DNA of 64,000 nt, taken from NCBI RefSeq assembly GCF_014648895.1, contig NZ_BMRZ01000007.1:186001-250000 (forward strand), read 5' to 3'. Shown here in pieces: positions 52,661-60,800 of the stretch. The notes under the pieces are model-generated. The model saw only the letters and a list, made by a program, of their open reading frames with translations. It did not search any database and was not told the origin of the DNA. Source of the DNA: Streptomyces tanashiensis. GTDB lineage: Bacteria; Actinomycetota; Actinomycetes; Streptomycetales; Streptomycetaceae. The stretch's first letter is position 1; every line of letters begins with the position of its first letter. The position numbers and the translations under genes were made by a program.

Positions 52661-53560
52661 CGCTCCCCGCTCGCTCCCCCGGGCTCCCCGGTGTTCGGGG
52701 TGCGGCCGGAGGGTCGGCGTCGGCAGGGCGTGCGGCGGGGCGGCGGGGACGGGCCGCCGCGCGCGGGCGAAGCGTCCGGGGGTGGTGCCCACGATCCGTC
52801 TGAACGAGCGGTTCAGATGCGACTGGTCGTAGAAGCCGGTCGCGGCCGCCACCTCGACCGGCGGCCGTCCGTCCAGCAGCAGCCGCCGGGCCCGGTCGAT
52901 CCGGCGGGCCGTCAGGTACTGGTGCGGCGCGATGCCGAAGGCGCCGCTGAACGCCCGTACGAGATGCGCGGGGTGGGCGTGGAGCAGCAGGGCGGCCTCG
53001 TCCAGGGTGACGCCCTCGACGAGGCGCGCGTCCAGGAGCTCCCGCAGACCGTGTGCCAGGCCGGGATCGGCGCCACGCGCGGGCGTGACGAGCCGGGGCC
53101 GCAGATGGCCGCGCAGCCGGTCGCCGATCAGGGCGAGGCGGCTCTGCGCCTCCAGTTCGTCACCGGGCTCCGCGAGCGCGGTGTGCAGCTGCCCGACGCG
53201 CCGCCGCAGCAGCGGGTCGACCAGGTCGGGCGCGTCCACCGCCGGACCGATGAGGCTCTCGTCCAGCTGGGTCAGGTCCAGGTAGAGGACCCGCTTCCGG
53301 AAGCCGTCGGAGGTGGCGGGCGAGCCGTTGTGCGGGACCTGCGGCGGGAGCAGGGACACCGTGTCGCCGGGAGTGCCGCGCTCGTGCCGGTCGAGGTCGT
53401 AGCGGACCGCGCCGTCGTCGACGATGAGCAGCGTCCACACGTCGTGCACGTGCATCGGGTACGCGTGTTCGGTGAAACGGGCGTGGAACACCTCCACGAC
53501 ACCCGGCACGCCCGGGCGCCACGCCGAGACCTCCTGCCGGGTCACCGTGCGGGCCACCAT
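52652..53560 (-). CDS. AraC-family transcriptional regulator
   Basis: A 302-residue regulator. An N-terminal cupin sensor (FTEHAYPMHVHDVWTL, LLPPQVPHNG) is followed by two AraC helix-turn-helix units at about 195-275 (LDEAALLLHAHPAHLVRAFS and VAAATGFYDQSHLNRSFRRI). A Pro-rich tail of about 30 residues ends the protein. It is divergent from the DUF2000 gene with 49 bases between starts, so it probably controls that gene. The ATG at 53560 has only a weak ribosome site. Confidence 0.92.
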   Translation of the reverse strand: MVARTVTRQEVSAWRPGVPGVVEVFHARFTEHAYPMHVHDVWTLLIVDDGAVRYDLDRHERGTPGDTVSLLPPQVPHNGSPATSDGFRKRVLYLDLTQLDESLIGPAVDAPDLVDPLLRRRVGQLHTALAEPGDELEAQSRLALIGDRLRGHLRPRLVTPARGADPGLAHGLRELLDARLVEGVTLDEAALLLHAHPAHLVRAFSGAFGIAPHQYLTARRIDRARRLLLDGRPPVEVAAATGFYDQSHLNRSFRRIVGTTPGRFARARRPVPAAPPHALPTPTLRPHPEHRGARGSERGADG

Positions 53561-53609
53561 GCAAGAAATGTACAAGACCGCGCGGCGGGCCCGGCGGCAG
53601 TCTCGGACC

Positions 53610-54044
53610 ATGACGACCACCGACCACACGCCCGTACGTTTCGACACGAAGATCGCCGTGCTGCTGCGCGAGGACCTGGAGACCTGGCAGCGGCTGAACG
53701 TGACGGCCTTCCTGGTCAGCGGCCTCGGCACGGAGCTCCCCGAGGTGATCGGCGAGCCGTACGCCGACGCGGACGGCACCCCTTACCTGCCGATGTTCCG
53801 ACAGCCCGTCCTGGTCTTCGAGGGGGCCGAGGAGACGCTGACCGCCGCGCACGGCCGGGCCCTCTCCCGCGGGCTGCCCCGCGCCGTGTTCACCACCGAC
53901 CTCTTCACCACCGGCAACGACCGGGACAACCGCGCGGCCGTACGGGCCGTCGGCGCGGGAGAGCTCGATCTGGCGGGGCTCGCCGTGTACGGGCCGCGCA
54001 ACGCCGTCGACAAGGTGCTCAAGGGGGCCCGGATGCACCCCTGA
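53610..54044 (+). CDS. DUF2000-family protein
   Basis: A 144-residue small protein matching the DUF2000 pattern: FDTKIAVLLREDLETWQRLNV near the N-terminus (quoted in part: FDTKIAVLLREDL), then LVSGLGTELPEVIGEPY and PRAVFTTDLFTTGNDRDNRA. The family fold is related to peptidyl-tRNA hydrolase-like proteins, but no activity is established that I know of. It is often encoded beside AraC regulators, as here. The sequence TGTACAAG about 40 bases upstream may hold its -10 box. Confidence 0.85.
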   Translation: MTTTDHTPVRFDTKIAVLLREDLETWQRLNVTAFLVSGLGTELPEVIGEPYADADGTPYLPMFRQPVLVFEGAEETLTAAHGRALSRGLPRAVFTTDLFTTGNDRDNRAAVRAVGAGELDLAGLAVYGPRNAVDKVLKGARMHP

Positions 54045-54070
54045 GCGGGCGCCCGGGCTCCGCGCCCCCG

Positions 54071-55519
54071 TCAGCCGGCCGCGCGCTCCGCGCACTCCAG
54101 GAGGGTGGGCAGCGCGGCGGCCAGCGCCTCCGTCCCGTGCGCGTACGGCAGCCTCAGCCGGTCCCGGAAGCCGTCCACCGGCGAGAACGCCGCCCCGGGG
54201 ACGACCGACACCCCGTGCCGCCGCGCCAGCTGGGCGAGGGCCTCCGTGTCGGCGCCGGGGATCCGCACCCACAGGGCGGGGCCGCCCGCCGGCCTGGTCC
54301 ACTCCCAGTGCGGGGCCGCCCCGCGCACCAGGGCCTCGGCCGCGTCCCGCTGCCCCCGCAGCTCGGCCCTGCGCCGGGCGCGGGCCTCGGGCAGCCGGTC
54401 GAGGAGGCGGACGGCGACGAGCTGGTCCATCACCGAGCAGGCCAGGTCCACCGAGGTCTTGATCTTCGCGAGCCGGGCCACGACCTGCGGCGAGGACCGC
54501 ACCCAGCCCACCCGCAGCCCGCCCCAGAACAGCTTCGAGAGGGTCCCGACGGTGACCGTCGAGCCCATCGGGAGGCCGGCCACGAGCGGAACCGGGGCGC
54601 CGGCCCCGTCGCTCCCCCCGTCCCCCAGGGCGAGTTCGGCGCAGGCCGTGTCCTCGACCGTGAAGAGCTCATGCTCCGCGAGGACCCGCCGCCACTCCCG
54701 GCGCGCCGCGCCGCCGAGGGTGCGTCCGGTCGGATTGTGGACCGTCGGCTGGAGGTACACGAGCCGCGGCCGCCCGTGGGCGCAGAGCCGCCGCAGCTCC
54801 GCCGGACCCGTCCCGCCCGCGCCGCCTTCCGCCCCGTCCCCGCCGACCGGGACGAGACGGGCGCCCCGGGCCCGCAGGGCCTCCAGGGCTCCCCGGTAGG
54901 TGGGGTCCTCCACGACCACCGTGTCGCCCGGCTCGACCAGCGCCTGCGCCACCAGCCACACCGCCTGCTGCGAACCCGAGGTCACCAGGATCTGCTCCGC
55001 ATCCGTCGCCACCCCCGCCGCCCGGTAGTACGCGGCGATGCCCTCCCGCAACGCGGGAATCCCGTACGGGTGGTAGCCGTCGTCCCCGAGCAGTCCGCCC
55101 AGGTCGCCGTGGGTCAGCGCCCCGACGGCCTCGCCGACCGCGTCGAGCCCGGGCAGCGCCCCGCTCGACAGGTCCGCGGTGCCGGAGCCTCCCGACCGCG
55201 CGCTGAAGCTCACGAGCCGGCCCTCGGCGACGTACCGGTCGAGCGCGCCCGACCCGCGCAGCCGCGAGCCGCTGCCGCGCACGCTCTCCAGCCACCCCTC
55301 GCCCTCCAGGAGCCCGTACGCGGCCGTCACGGTGGACCGGCTCACCCCCAGCACCAGGGCCAGTTCGCGCTGCGAGGGCAGCACGCTGCCGCCGGGCACG
55401 TCCCCGCGCTCGGCCAACTCCCGCAGCGCGTCCGCGAGCCGCCGTGGCAGCGGGCCCGCACCCTCCGACGACCAGCCGGTGAGGAGTCGGGACAGACGGG
55501 TCGAAGCAATCCTGGCCAT
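54071..55519 (-). CDS. MocR-family (GntR plus aminotransferase) regulator
   Basis: A 482-residue regulator: a GntR winged helix (about 20-90: LPSQRELALVLGVSRSTVTAAYGLLEGEGW) joined to a type-I aminotransferase-like domain that binds pyridoxal phosphate. The PLP lysine is in GTLSKLFWGGLRVGW, with HNPTGR and EDPTYR motifs also present. Such proteins sense PLP, amino compounds or related metabolites. It is divergent from a two-gene operon (55685-57803), its likely target. ATG 55519 is preferred; ATG 55528 is in frame. Confidence 0.93.
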   Translation of the reverse strand: MARIASTRLSRLLTGWSSEGAGPLPRRLADALRELAERGDVPGGSVLPSQRELALVLGVSRSTVTAAYGLLEGEGWLESVRGSGSRLRGSGALDRYVAEGRLVSFSARSGGSGTADLSSGALPGLDAVGEAVGALTHGDLGGLLGDDGYHPYGIPALREGIAAYYRAAGVATDAEQILVTSGSQQAVWLVAQALVEPGDTVVVEDPTYRGALEALRARGARLVPVGGDGAEGGAGGTGPAELRRLCAHGRPRLVYLQPTVHNPTGRTLGGAARREWRRVLAEHELFTVEDTACAELALGDGGSDGAGAPVPLVAGLPMGSTVTVGTLSKLFWGGLRVGWVRSSPQVVARLAKIKTSVDLACSVMDQLVAVRLLDRLPEARARRRAELRGQRDAAEALVRGAAPHWEWTRPAGGPALWVRIPGADTEALAQLARRHGVSVVPGAAFSPVDGFRDRLRLPYAHGTEALAAALPTLLECAERAAG

Positions 55520-55628
55520 GACACCCATCCTGCTGCACGGCTCCCGCTCGGCGATCTCCACGACGCAGGCCAATCCGCCCCGACTGGTCGTTGTCGTCGC
55601 AGGTCACCCGACGGAGGATCGACACCGG

Positions 55629-55670
55629 CGGGACCGGGGCACGGGACCGGGACACGGGTACGGGACCGGG
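55629..55670 (+). promoter_or_regulatory. Three direct repeats in the leader of the Tm-1-like operon
   Basis: CGGGACCGGG occurs at 55629-55638, 55642-55651 and 55661-55670, in the same orientation, just before the ribosome site of the gene at 55685. MocR regulators are known to bind direct repeats, so these could be binding sites for the divergent regulator. They could also be a chance simple repeat in GC-rich DNA. Confidence 0.4.
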
Positions 55671-55684
55671 AGAAGGGTGAGGGC

Positions 55685-56935
55685 ATGGCGACCGTCGTGC
55701 TGGTCGGCACACTGGACACCAAGGGGGAGGAGTACGCCTGGCTGCGCGAGCGGCTCAGGGAGTACGGCAGCGAGGTCCTCCTCGTCGACACCGGGATCCT
55801 GCCGCCGCCGGCCCACGCGCCGGCGGCCGACGTCCCCGCCGACGTCGTCGCGCGGGCCGCGGGACACGACCTGGCGCGGCTCAGGGCCGCCGGGGACCGC
55901 GGCGCGGCCGTCACCGCCATGGCGCAGGGCCTCAGCAGGATCGTCGTCGACCTCTACCGCAAGGGAAAGCTGCACGCCGTGCTCGCCGCGGCCGGCAGCG
56001 GCGGCTCCGCGATCGCCGCCCAGGCCATGCGGGCGCTGCCCATCGGCGTGCCGAAGGTGCTCGTCAGCACCATGGCCGGGGGTGACGTCGCCCCGTACGT
56101 CGACAGCAGCGACCTCACCATGATGTACAGCGTCGTCGACATCTCCGGGCTCAACTCGGTGTCCTGCCAGGTCCTCGGCAACGCCGCCGCGGCCGCCGCG
56201 GGCATGGCCCGCCGCCACGAGCGCAACCACGACGAGTCCGCCGGCCGGGGACGGCCGGTCGTCGCGGCCACCATGTTCGGCGTGACCACCCCGGCCGTCG
56301 ACACGGCCCGCGCCCGGCTCGCCGAACTCGGCTACGAGGTCCTCGTCTTCCACGCCACCGGCGCCGGCGGCCGGGCCGTCGAGAAGCTCGCCCGGGACGG
56401 CATGCTCGACGGCGTCCTCGACCTGACCACCACCGAGCTCGCCGACGAGCTCGTCGGCGGCGTGCTCAGCGCGGGCCCGTCCCGGCTCACCGCCGCCGGC
56501 GCCATGGGCATCCCGCAGGTCGTCGCCCCCGGAGCGCTCGACATGGTCAACTTCGGGCCGGTCGCGACCGTCCCCGAGCGCTTCACCGAACGGCACCTGC
56601 TCGTCCACAACGCGACGGTCACCCTGATGCGGACCACCGCACCCGAGATGGCCGACCTCGGCACCGTCATGGGCCGCAAACTCCGCACCGCGCGCGGCCC
56701 CGCCGAGGTCTTCTGGCCGCTGCGCGGCGTCTCCGCCGTGGACGTGGCCGACGGGCCCTTCGAGCACCCGGAGGCGAACCGCGCCGGGCTCGACGCGCTG
56801 CGCGCCGCCGTCCGGGGCGGCGAGGTCCGCGTCCACGAACTCGACGCGCACGTGAACGACCCCTCCTTCGCGGTCGCCATGGCCGACCGCCTCCACCAGC
56901 TGATCACCGAGGACGCCCGCCGCGCCACCCACTGA
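55685..56935 (+). CDS. Tm-1-like ATP-binding protein (UPF0261)
   Basis: A 416-residue UPF0261 protein, related to the N-terminal half of tomato Tm-1. It opens with VVLVGTLDTKGEEYAWLRER, a family hallmark, followed by the ATP-site glycine-rich segment LAAAGSGGSAIAAQAM, MMYSVVDISGLNS, and the second-domain FGVTTPAVDTARARL and TAAGAMGIPQVVAPGALDMVNFG. ATP binding is established for Tm-1; the bacterial role is unknown. The ATG at 55685 follows AGGGTGAGGG. The TIM-barrel gene 34 bases downstream is its partner. Confidence 0.9.
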   Translation: MATVVLVGTLDTKGEEYAWLRERLREYGSEVLLVDTGILPPPAHAPAADVPADVVARAAGHDLARLRAAGDRGAAVTAMAQGLSRIVVDLYRKGKLHAVLAAAGSGGSAIAAQAMRALPIGVPKVLVSTMAGGDVAPYVDSSDLTMMYSVVDISGLNSVSCQVLGNAAAAAAGMARRHERNHDESAGRGRPVVAATMFGVTTPAVDTARARLAELGYEVLVFHATGAGGRAVEKLARDGMLDGVLDLTTTELADELVGGVLSAGPSRLTAAGAMGIPQVVAPGALDMVNFGPVATVPERFTERHLLVHNATVTLMRTTAPEMADLGTVMGRKLRTARGPAEVFWPLRGVSAVDVADGPFEHPEANRAGLDALRAAVRGGEVRVHELDAHVNDPSFAVAMADRLHQLITEDARRATH

Positions 56936-56969
56936 GACACGGCGCAGACACCGAGGAGCGAACACCACC

Positions 56970-57803
56970 GTGAACACCATCAGCCGTCAGGACGTGCTCG
57001 ACCGGCTGCGCGCCCAGGTCGCCGCGGGCCGCCCGATCGTCGGCGCGGGCGCGGGAACCGGCCTCTCCGCCAAGTGCGCCGAGGCCGGCGGGGTCGACCT
57101 GCTGATCCTCTACAACTCCGGCCGCTACCGGATGGCCGGGCGCGGCTCGCTCGCCGGTCTCCTCCCGTACGGCGACGCCAACGCGATCGTCCAGGACATG
57201 GCCCGCGAGGTGCTGCCCGTGGTCCGCGACACCCCCGTCCTCGCCGGCGTCTGCGGCACCGACCCCTTCCGGCGCATGGACCTCTTCCTCGACGAGCTCA
57301 AGGCCATGGGCTTCGCGGGGGTGCAGAACTTCCCCACGGTCGGCCTGTACGACGGCACCTTCCGGGTCAACCTGGAGGAGACCGGCATGGGGTACGGCCT
57401 GGAGGTCGACATGGTCCGCGCCGCCCACGAGCGCGACCTGCTCACCGCCCCGTACGTGTTCGATCCGCAGCAGGCCGCCGACATGGCTGCCGCAGGAGCC
57501 GACGTCCTGGTGCCGCACGTCGGGCTCACCACCAAGGGGTCCATCGGCGCGGGCACGGCCATGACGCTCGACCAGGCCGCCGCGGCCGTCCAGGAGATGC
57601 ACGACGCGGCCAAGCGGGTGAACCCCGACATCCTCGTGCTCTGCCACGGCGGACCCATCGCCGAACCCGAGGACGCCCGCCACGTCCTGGAGCACACCAC
57701 CGGCGTCGTCGGCTTCTTCGGGGCGTCGTCGATCGAGCGCCTGCCCACGGAGCGGGCCATCACCGAACAGACCCGCGCCTTCAAGGCCCTCGCCACCGGC
57801 TGA
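56970..57803 (+). CDS. TIM-barrel phosphoenolpyruvate hydrolase-family protein (Tm-1 C-terminal half)
   Basis: A 277-residue TIM-barrel protein annotated in the family as phosphoenolpyruvate hydrolase-like. Landmarks are GRPIVGAGAGTGLSAKCAEAGG, NSGRYRMAGRGSLAGLLPYGDAN, AGVCGTDPF, GVQNFPTVGLYDG, and LCHGGPIAEPEDA. It corresponds to the C-terminal half of Tm-1-type fusion proteins. The GTG at 56970 follows GAGGAG, 34 bases after the UPF0261 gene, so the two form an operon controlled from the region next to mocR. The chemistry is probably C-C or C-O cleavage of a small acid (inference). Confidence 0.9.
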   Translation: MNTISRQDVLDRLRAQVAAGRPIVGAGAGTGLSAKCAEAGGVDLLILYNSGRYRMAGRGSLAGLLPYGDANAIVQDMAREVLPVVRDTPVLAGVCGTDPFRRMDLFLDELKAMGFAGVQNFPTVGLYDGTFRVNLEETGMGYGLEVDMVRAAHERDLLTAPYVFDPQQAADMAAAGADVLVPHVGLTTKGSIGAGTAMTLDQAAAAVQEMHDAAKRVNPDILVLCHGGPIAEPEDARHVLEHTTGVVGFFGASSIERLPTERAITEQTRAFKALATG

Positions 57804-57825
57804 GACCGCTGTCGGTGCCGTGCCG

Positions 57826-57831
57826 TACAAC
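57826..57831 (+). promoter_or_regulatory. Possible -10 box of the LuxR-type regulator gene
   Basis: TACAAC lies 35 bases before the GTG at 57867. No good -35 match is seen at the expected distance. Confidence 0.3.
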
Positions 57832-57866
57832 TGAGAGCGGGGCAGGAGCGGGACAGGGGACAGTAC

Positions 57867-60800
57867 GTGGACACTTTCGCGGACCGGGGGCGCGTCGACC
57901 GCGCGCCCTTCGTCGGACGCAACCGGGAACTCGACCGGCTCGACGCCCTGTCGCGCGGCCGGCACGGCGGCGCGGGCCCGGCGGCCGTGGACGTCACGGG
58001 TGAGCCGGGCATCGGCAAGACACGCCTGCTCGCCGAGTTCGCGGTACGGGCCGGGCGGCGCGGGGCGACGGTCCTGCGCGGCCGGGCGGACGCCACCACG
58101 CCCGACACCACCCCCTTCCAGCCGTTCGTGGACGCCTTCGCCGACCTCGACCACCGCGACCGCGCCACGGCACCGGACCTGGCCGGGGTCGCGGAGCTCG
58201 TCGAGCGCGGCGGACCGGTGCGGCGCGTCGCGGGGGCGGTGGAGAGGATCGCGGCACCCGGGCTCGTGCTCGTGCTCGACGACCTCCACGCCGCCGATCC
58301 GGCCTCCGTCGCGCTCGTGGACCATCTGCTCCGGCATCCGCCGAAGGCCCCCGTCCTCCTCGTCCTGGCCCGCCGCGAGCGCCAGACCCCGCCCGCCCTG
58401 GCCTCCGTCCTCGCGCACGCCGACGACACGGGGGTCCTCGCACGGCTGACGCTCGCCCCGCTGACGCCCGAGGACTGCGCCGGGGGACTCGGCACCGGGC
58501 TGCCGCCGGGGCCGGCGCGGGAGATCCACGCCGCCAGCCGCGGAAACCCGCTCTACTTCCGCGCCCTCGCCCTCACCCGCACCCGCCGGGAGCAGGCGCC
58601 CGGCACCGGCCCGGTCGCCGCCCTCCTCGACGAACTCGCCCCGCTCCGCCCGGCGGAGCGGGCGGCCGTGGAGGCGGTCGCGGTGCTGGGCGACCGCGCG
58701 ACGCCCGAGCTGCTCGCGGCCGTCACCCGGGACGGCCCGGGCGCGGCGGCCGGCGCGCCGGGGCACGTCACGTCGCCGTGCCCCGCGCCGGGGCACGTCA
58801 CGTCGTCGTGCCCGACCGGGCCGGAGGCCGTGGGGCAGGCCCTCCGTGAGCCCGTGCGCCGTGATCTCGTCCGGGCCGGCCGGGACGACCGCGTTCTCGC
58901 CCTGCGGCATCCCGCCCTGGCCGAGCTGCTCCTCGGCGCGCTCGACCCGTGGCGCCGCCGCGAACTGCACCGGCGGGCGGCGGCGGCGCTCGCCAAGGCC
59001 GGGGCGCCCGTGACCGAGCGGGCCCCGCACCTCGTGCGGGCCGCCACCGCCTGGGACCCGACCACCGCCGCCGAGCTGGCCGAGGCGGCCGAGCGGATCG
59101 CGGCGGCCGACCCGGCCCGCGCCGCCGACTGGCTGGGTGCCGTGCTCGACCTGTTGCCCGACGCCCCCGCACACCACGCCACCCGGCGCGAACTGACGCT
59201 CCGGCGGGCCCGCGCCCTCGGATCGGCGGGCCGCGTCGCGGAGAGCCGGGACCTCCTCCACGACCTCATCGACGGCGGCCATGGCGCGGAAGAGGGATCC
59301 GAGGAGGCGGAGCTGCGGACCTCGGCCGTGCTGCTCTGCGCGTTCATGGAGCGTCACCTCGGCCGCTACCCCGAGGCGGACGCCCTGCTCCGCCGCGAAC
59401 TGGAGCGCACCCCCGGCCCCCGGCCGGACCTGCGGACCTGGCTCGTCGTCGAGTGGGGCTGCCGGGCGCTGTTCGCCGCCCGCTACCCCGAGGTCCGCCC
59501 CGTGGTCGTGGAGAACCTCGACGAGGCCCGGCGGCGCCGCGACGAGGCGGGGACGGCCGAGGTCCTCACCCTCGCCGCCCTCGGCGAGGCCTACGAGGGC
59601 GAGACCGGGGCCGCCCGCGCCCACGCCGCCGAGGCCGCCGCCCTCACCGACGCCTTCACCGACGGCCGACTGGCCGGCCACGCCGAGTCGTTGGTGCGCC
59701 TCGGCTGGAGCGAGGTCTTCCTGGAGCGGTACGGGACGGCCGAGCGGCACACCACCCGGGGCATCGTGATGGCCCGCCGCGCCGGACGCCCCTTCGCCCT
59801 CTCCCAGCTCCTGCTCTGCTCGGCGTACGTCCACCTCCTGACGGGCAGGGTGGGCACCGCACTCGACCGGGCCGAGGAGTCCCTCGCGGTGGCCCGCACC
59901 CTCGGCGGCGCCGAACTCATCGGATTCAGCCGGGCGATCCGGGCCACCGTGCTCCTGCACGCCCGGCCCCTCGGCGACCCCGAGGCGCCCGCCGACGCGG
60001 AGGAGGCCGCCGCGACCGTCGGGACCGCCGAAGGCTGGTGGGCCACCCAGGCCCGCTGCATGCTCGCCCACGCCCTCCCGCTCGACCAGGACCCGCACCG
60101 GGTGCGGGACGTGCTCGTGCGCGCCGGGGGCGACCGGGACCTCTCCCGGCTCCAGCCCTCGCTGCGCCCCGGCTACCTCGAAGTCCTCACGGGCGCGGCC
60201 CTCGCCTCGGGGGACCTCCCGGAGGCCGAGCGGGTCGCCCGCCGGGCCCTCGCGGAGGCCGAGCCGCTCGGCCTGCCCGTCCAGCGCGGGGCGGCGCACC
60301 GCGCCTGGGGCCGGGTCCTGGCCGCGCGGGGCGAACCGGCCGCCGCCGCACGGGCGTTCACGGAGGCGGCCAGGGACAGCGCGCGCTCCGGGGCGGTCCT
60401 GCGCGAGGCCCAGAGCCTGCTCCTCGCCGCCCCGCAGCTCCAGGCCTCGGGCGAGGGGCCGCAGGCCGCCGCCCTGTGGCGCCGGGGCCGTCGGCTGGCC
60501 GCCGAGGGAGGTGCCCGCATGCTGGTGGACGTGGCCGACCGCACCAGGCCCGCACCGCCCCGCGGCGACGGCACCGGCGGCCGGCTCGCCGTCCTCACCC
60601 CGCGCGAGCGGGAGATATCGGCCCTGGTCGCCGAGGGGCTCACCAACCAGGCCATGGCCGACCGGCTCTGTCTGAGCCCCCGCACGGTCGAGAGCCACGT
60701 CGCCCGGGTCTACCGCAAGACGGGGGTGGAGACCCGGGCCGCACTGGCCTCCCTGGTCGTCAGGGACGGGGCGGTGGCCGGTCAGTCCTTGCGGGGATAG
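57867..60800 (+). CDS. Large ATP-binding LuxR-family (LAL/MalT-like) regulator
   Basis: A 977-residue transcription factor of the LAL class. The N-terminal ATPase has a VGRNRELDRL start, Walker A GEPGIGKTRL (about 46-55) and Walker B LVLVLDDLHAAD. A long helical, TPR-like sensor region (about 330-880) follows, and the LuxR DNA-binding domain closes the protein (LTPREREISALVAEGLTNQA, then LCLSPRTVESHVARVY). Such proteins often control antibiotic or sugar pathways, but no biosynthetic cluster is adjacent. A 30-bp tandem duplication lies within it (58755-58814). The GTG at 57867 follows AGGGGA. Its end overlaps the kinase gene by 19 bases. Confidence 0.93.
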   Translation: MDTFADRGRVDRAPFVGRNRELDRLDALSRGRHGGAGPAAVDVTGEPGIGKTRLLAEFAVRAGRRGATVLRGRADATTPDTTPFQPFVDAFADLDHRDRATAPDLAGVAELVERGGPVRRVAGAVERIAAPGLVLVLDDLHAADPASVALVDHLLRHPPKAPVLLVLARRERQTPPALASVLAHADDTGVLARLTLAPLTPEDCAGGLGTGLPPGPAREIHAASRGNPLYFRALALTRTRREQAPGTGPVAALLDELAPLRPAERAAVEAVAVLGDRATPELLAAVTRDGPGAAAGAPGHVTSPCPAPGHVTSSCPTGPEAVGQALREPVRRDLVRAGRDDRVLALRHPALAELLLGALDPWRRRELHRRAAAALAKAGAPVTERAPHLVRAATAWDPTTAAELAEAAERIAAADPARAADWLGAVLDLLPDAPAHHATRRELTLRRARALGSAGRVAESRDLLHDLIDGGHGAEEGSEEAELRTSAVLLCAFMERHLGRYPEADALLRRELERTPGPRPDLRTWLVVEWGCRALFAARYPEVRPVVVENLDEARRRRDEAGTAEVLTLAALGEAYEGETGAARAHAAEAAALTDAFTDGRLAGHAESLVRLGWSEVFLERYGTAERHTTRGIVMARRAGRPFALSQLLLCSAYVHLLTGRVGTALDRAEESLAVARTLGGAELIGFSRAIRATVLLHARPLGDPEAPADAEEAAATVGTAEGWWATQARCMLAHALPLDQDPHRVRDVLVRAGGDRDLSRLQPSLRPGYLEVLTGAALASGDLPEAERVARRALAEAEPLGLPVQRGAAHRAWGRVLAARGEPAAAARAFTEAARDSARSGAVLREAQSLLLAAPQLQASGEGPQAAALWRRGRRLAAEGGARMLVDVADRTRPAPPRGDGTGGRLAVLTPREREISALVAEGLTNQAMADRLCLSPRTVESHVARVYRKTGVETRAALASLVVRDGAVAGQSLRG
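58755..58814 (+). repeat. Two 30-bp tandem repeats inside the LuxR-type regulator
   Basis: Units 58755-58784 and 58785-58814 are almost identical and encode APGHVTSPCP and APGHVTSSCP. They lie in a flexible stretch between the ATPase part and the helical region, and keep the reading frame. Confidence 0.85.
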
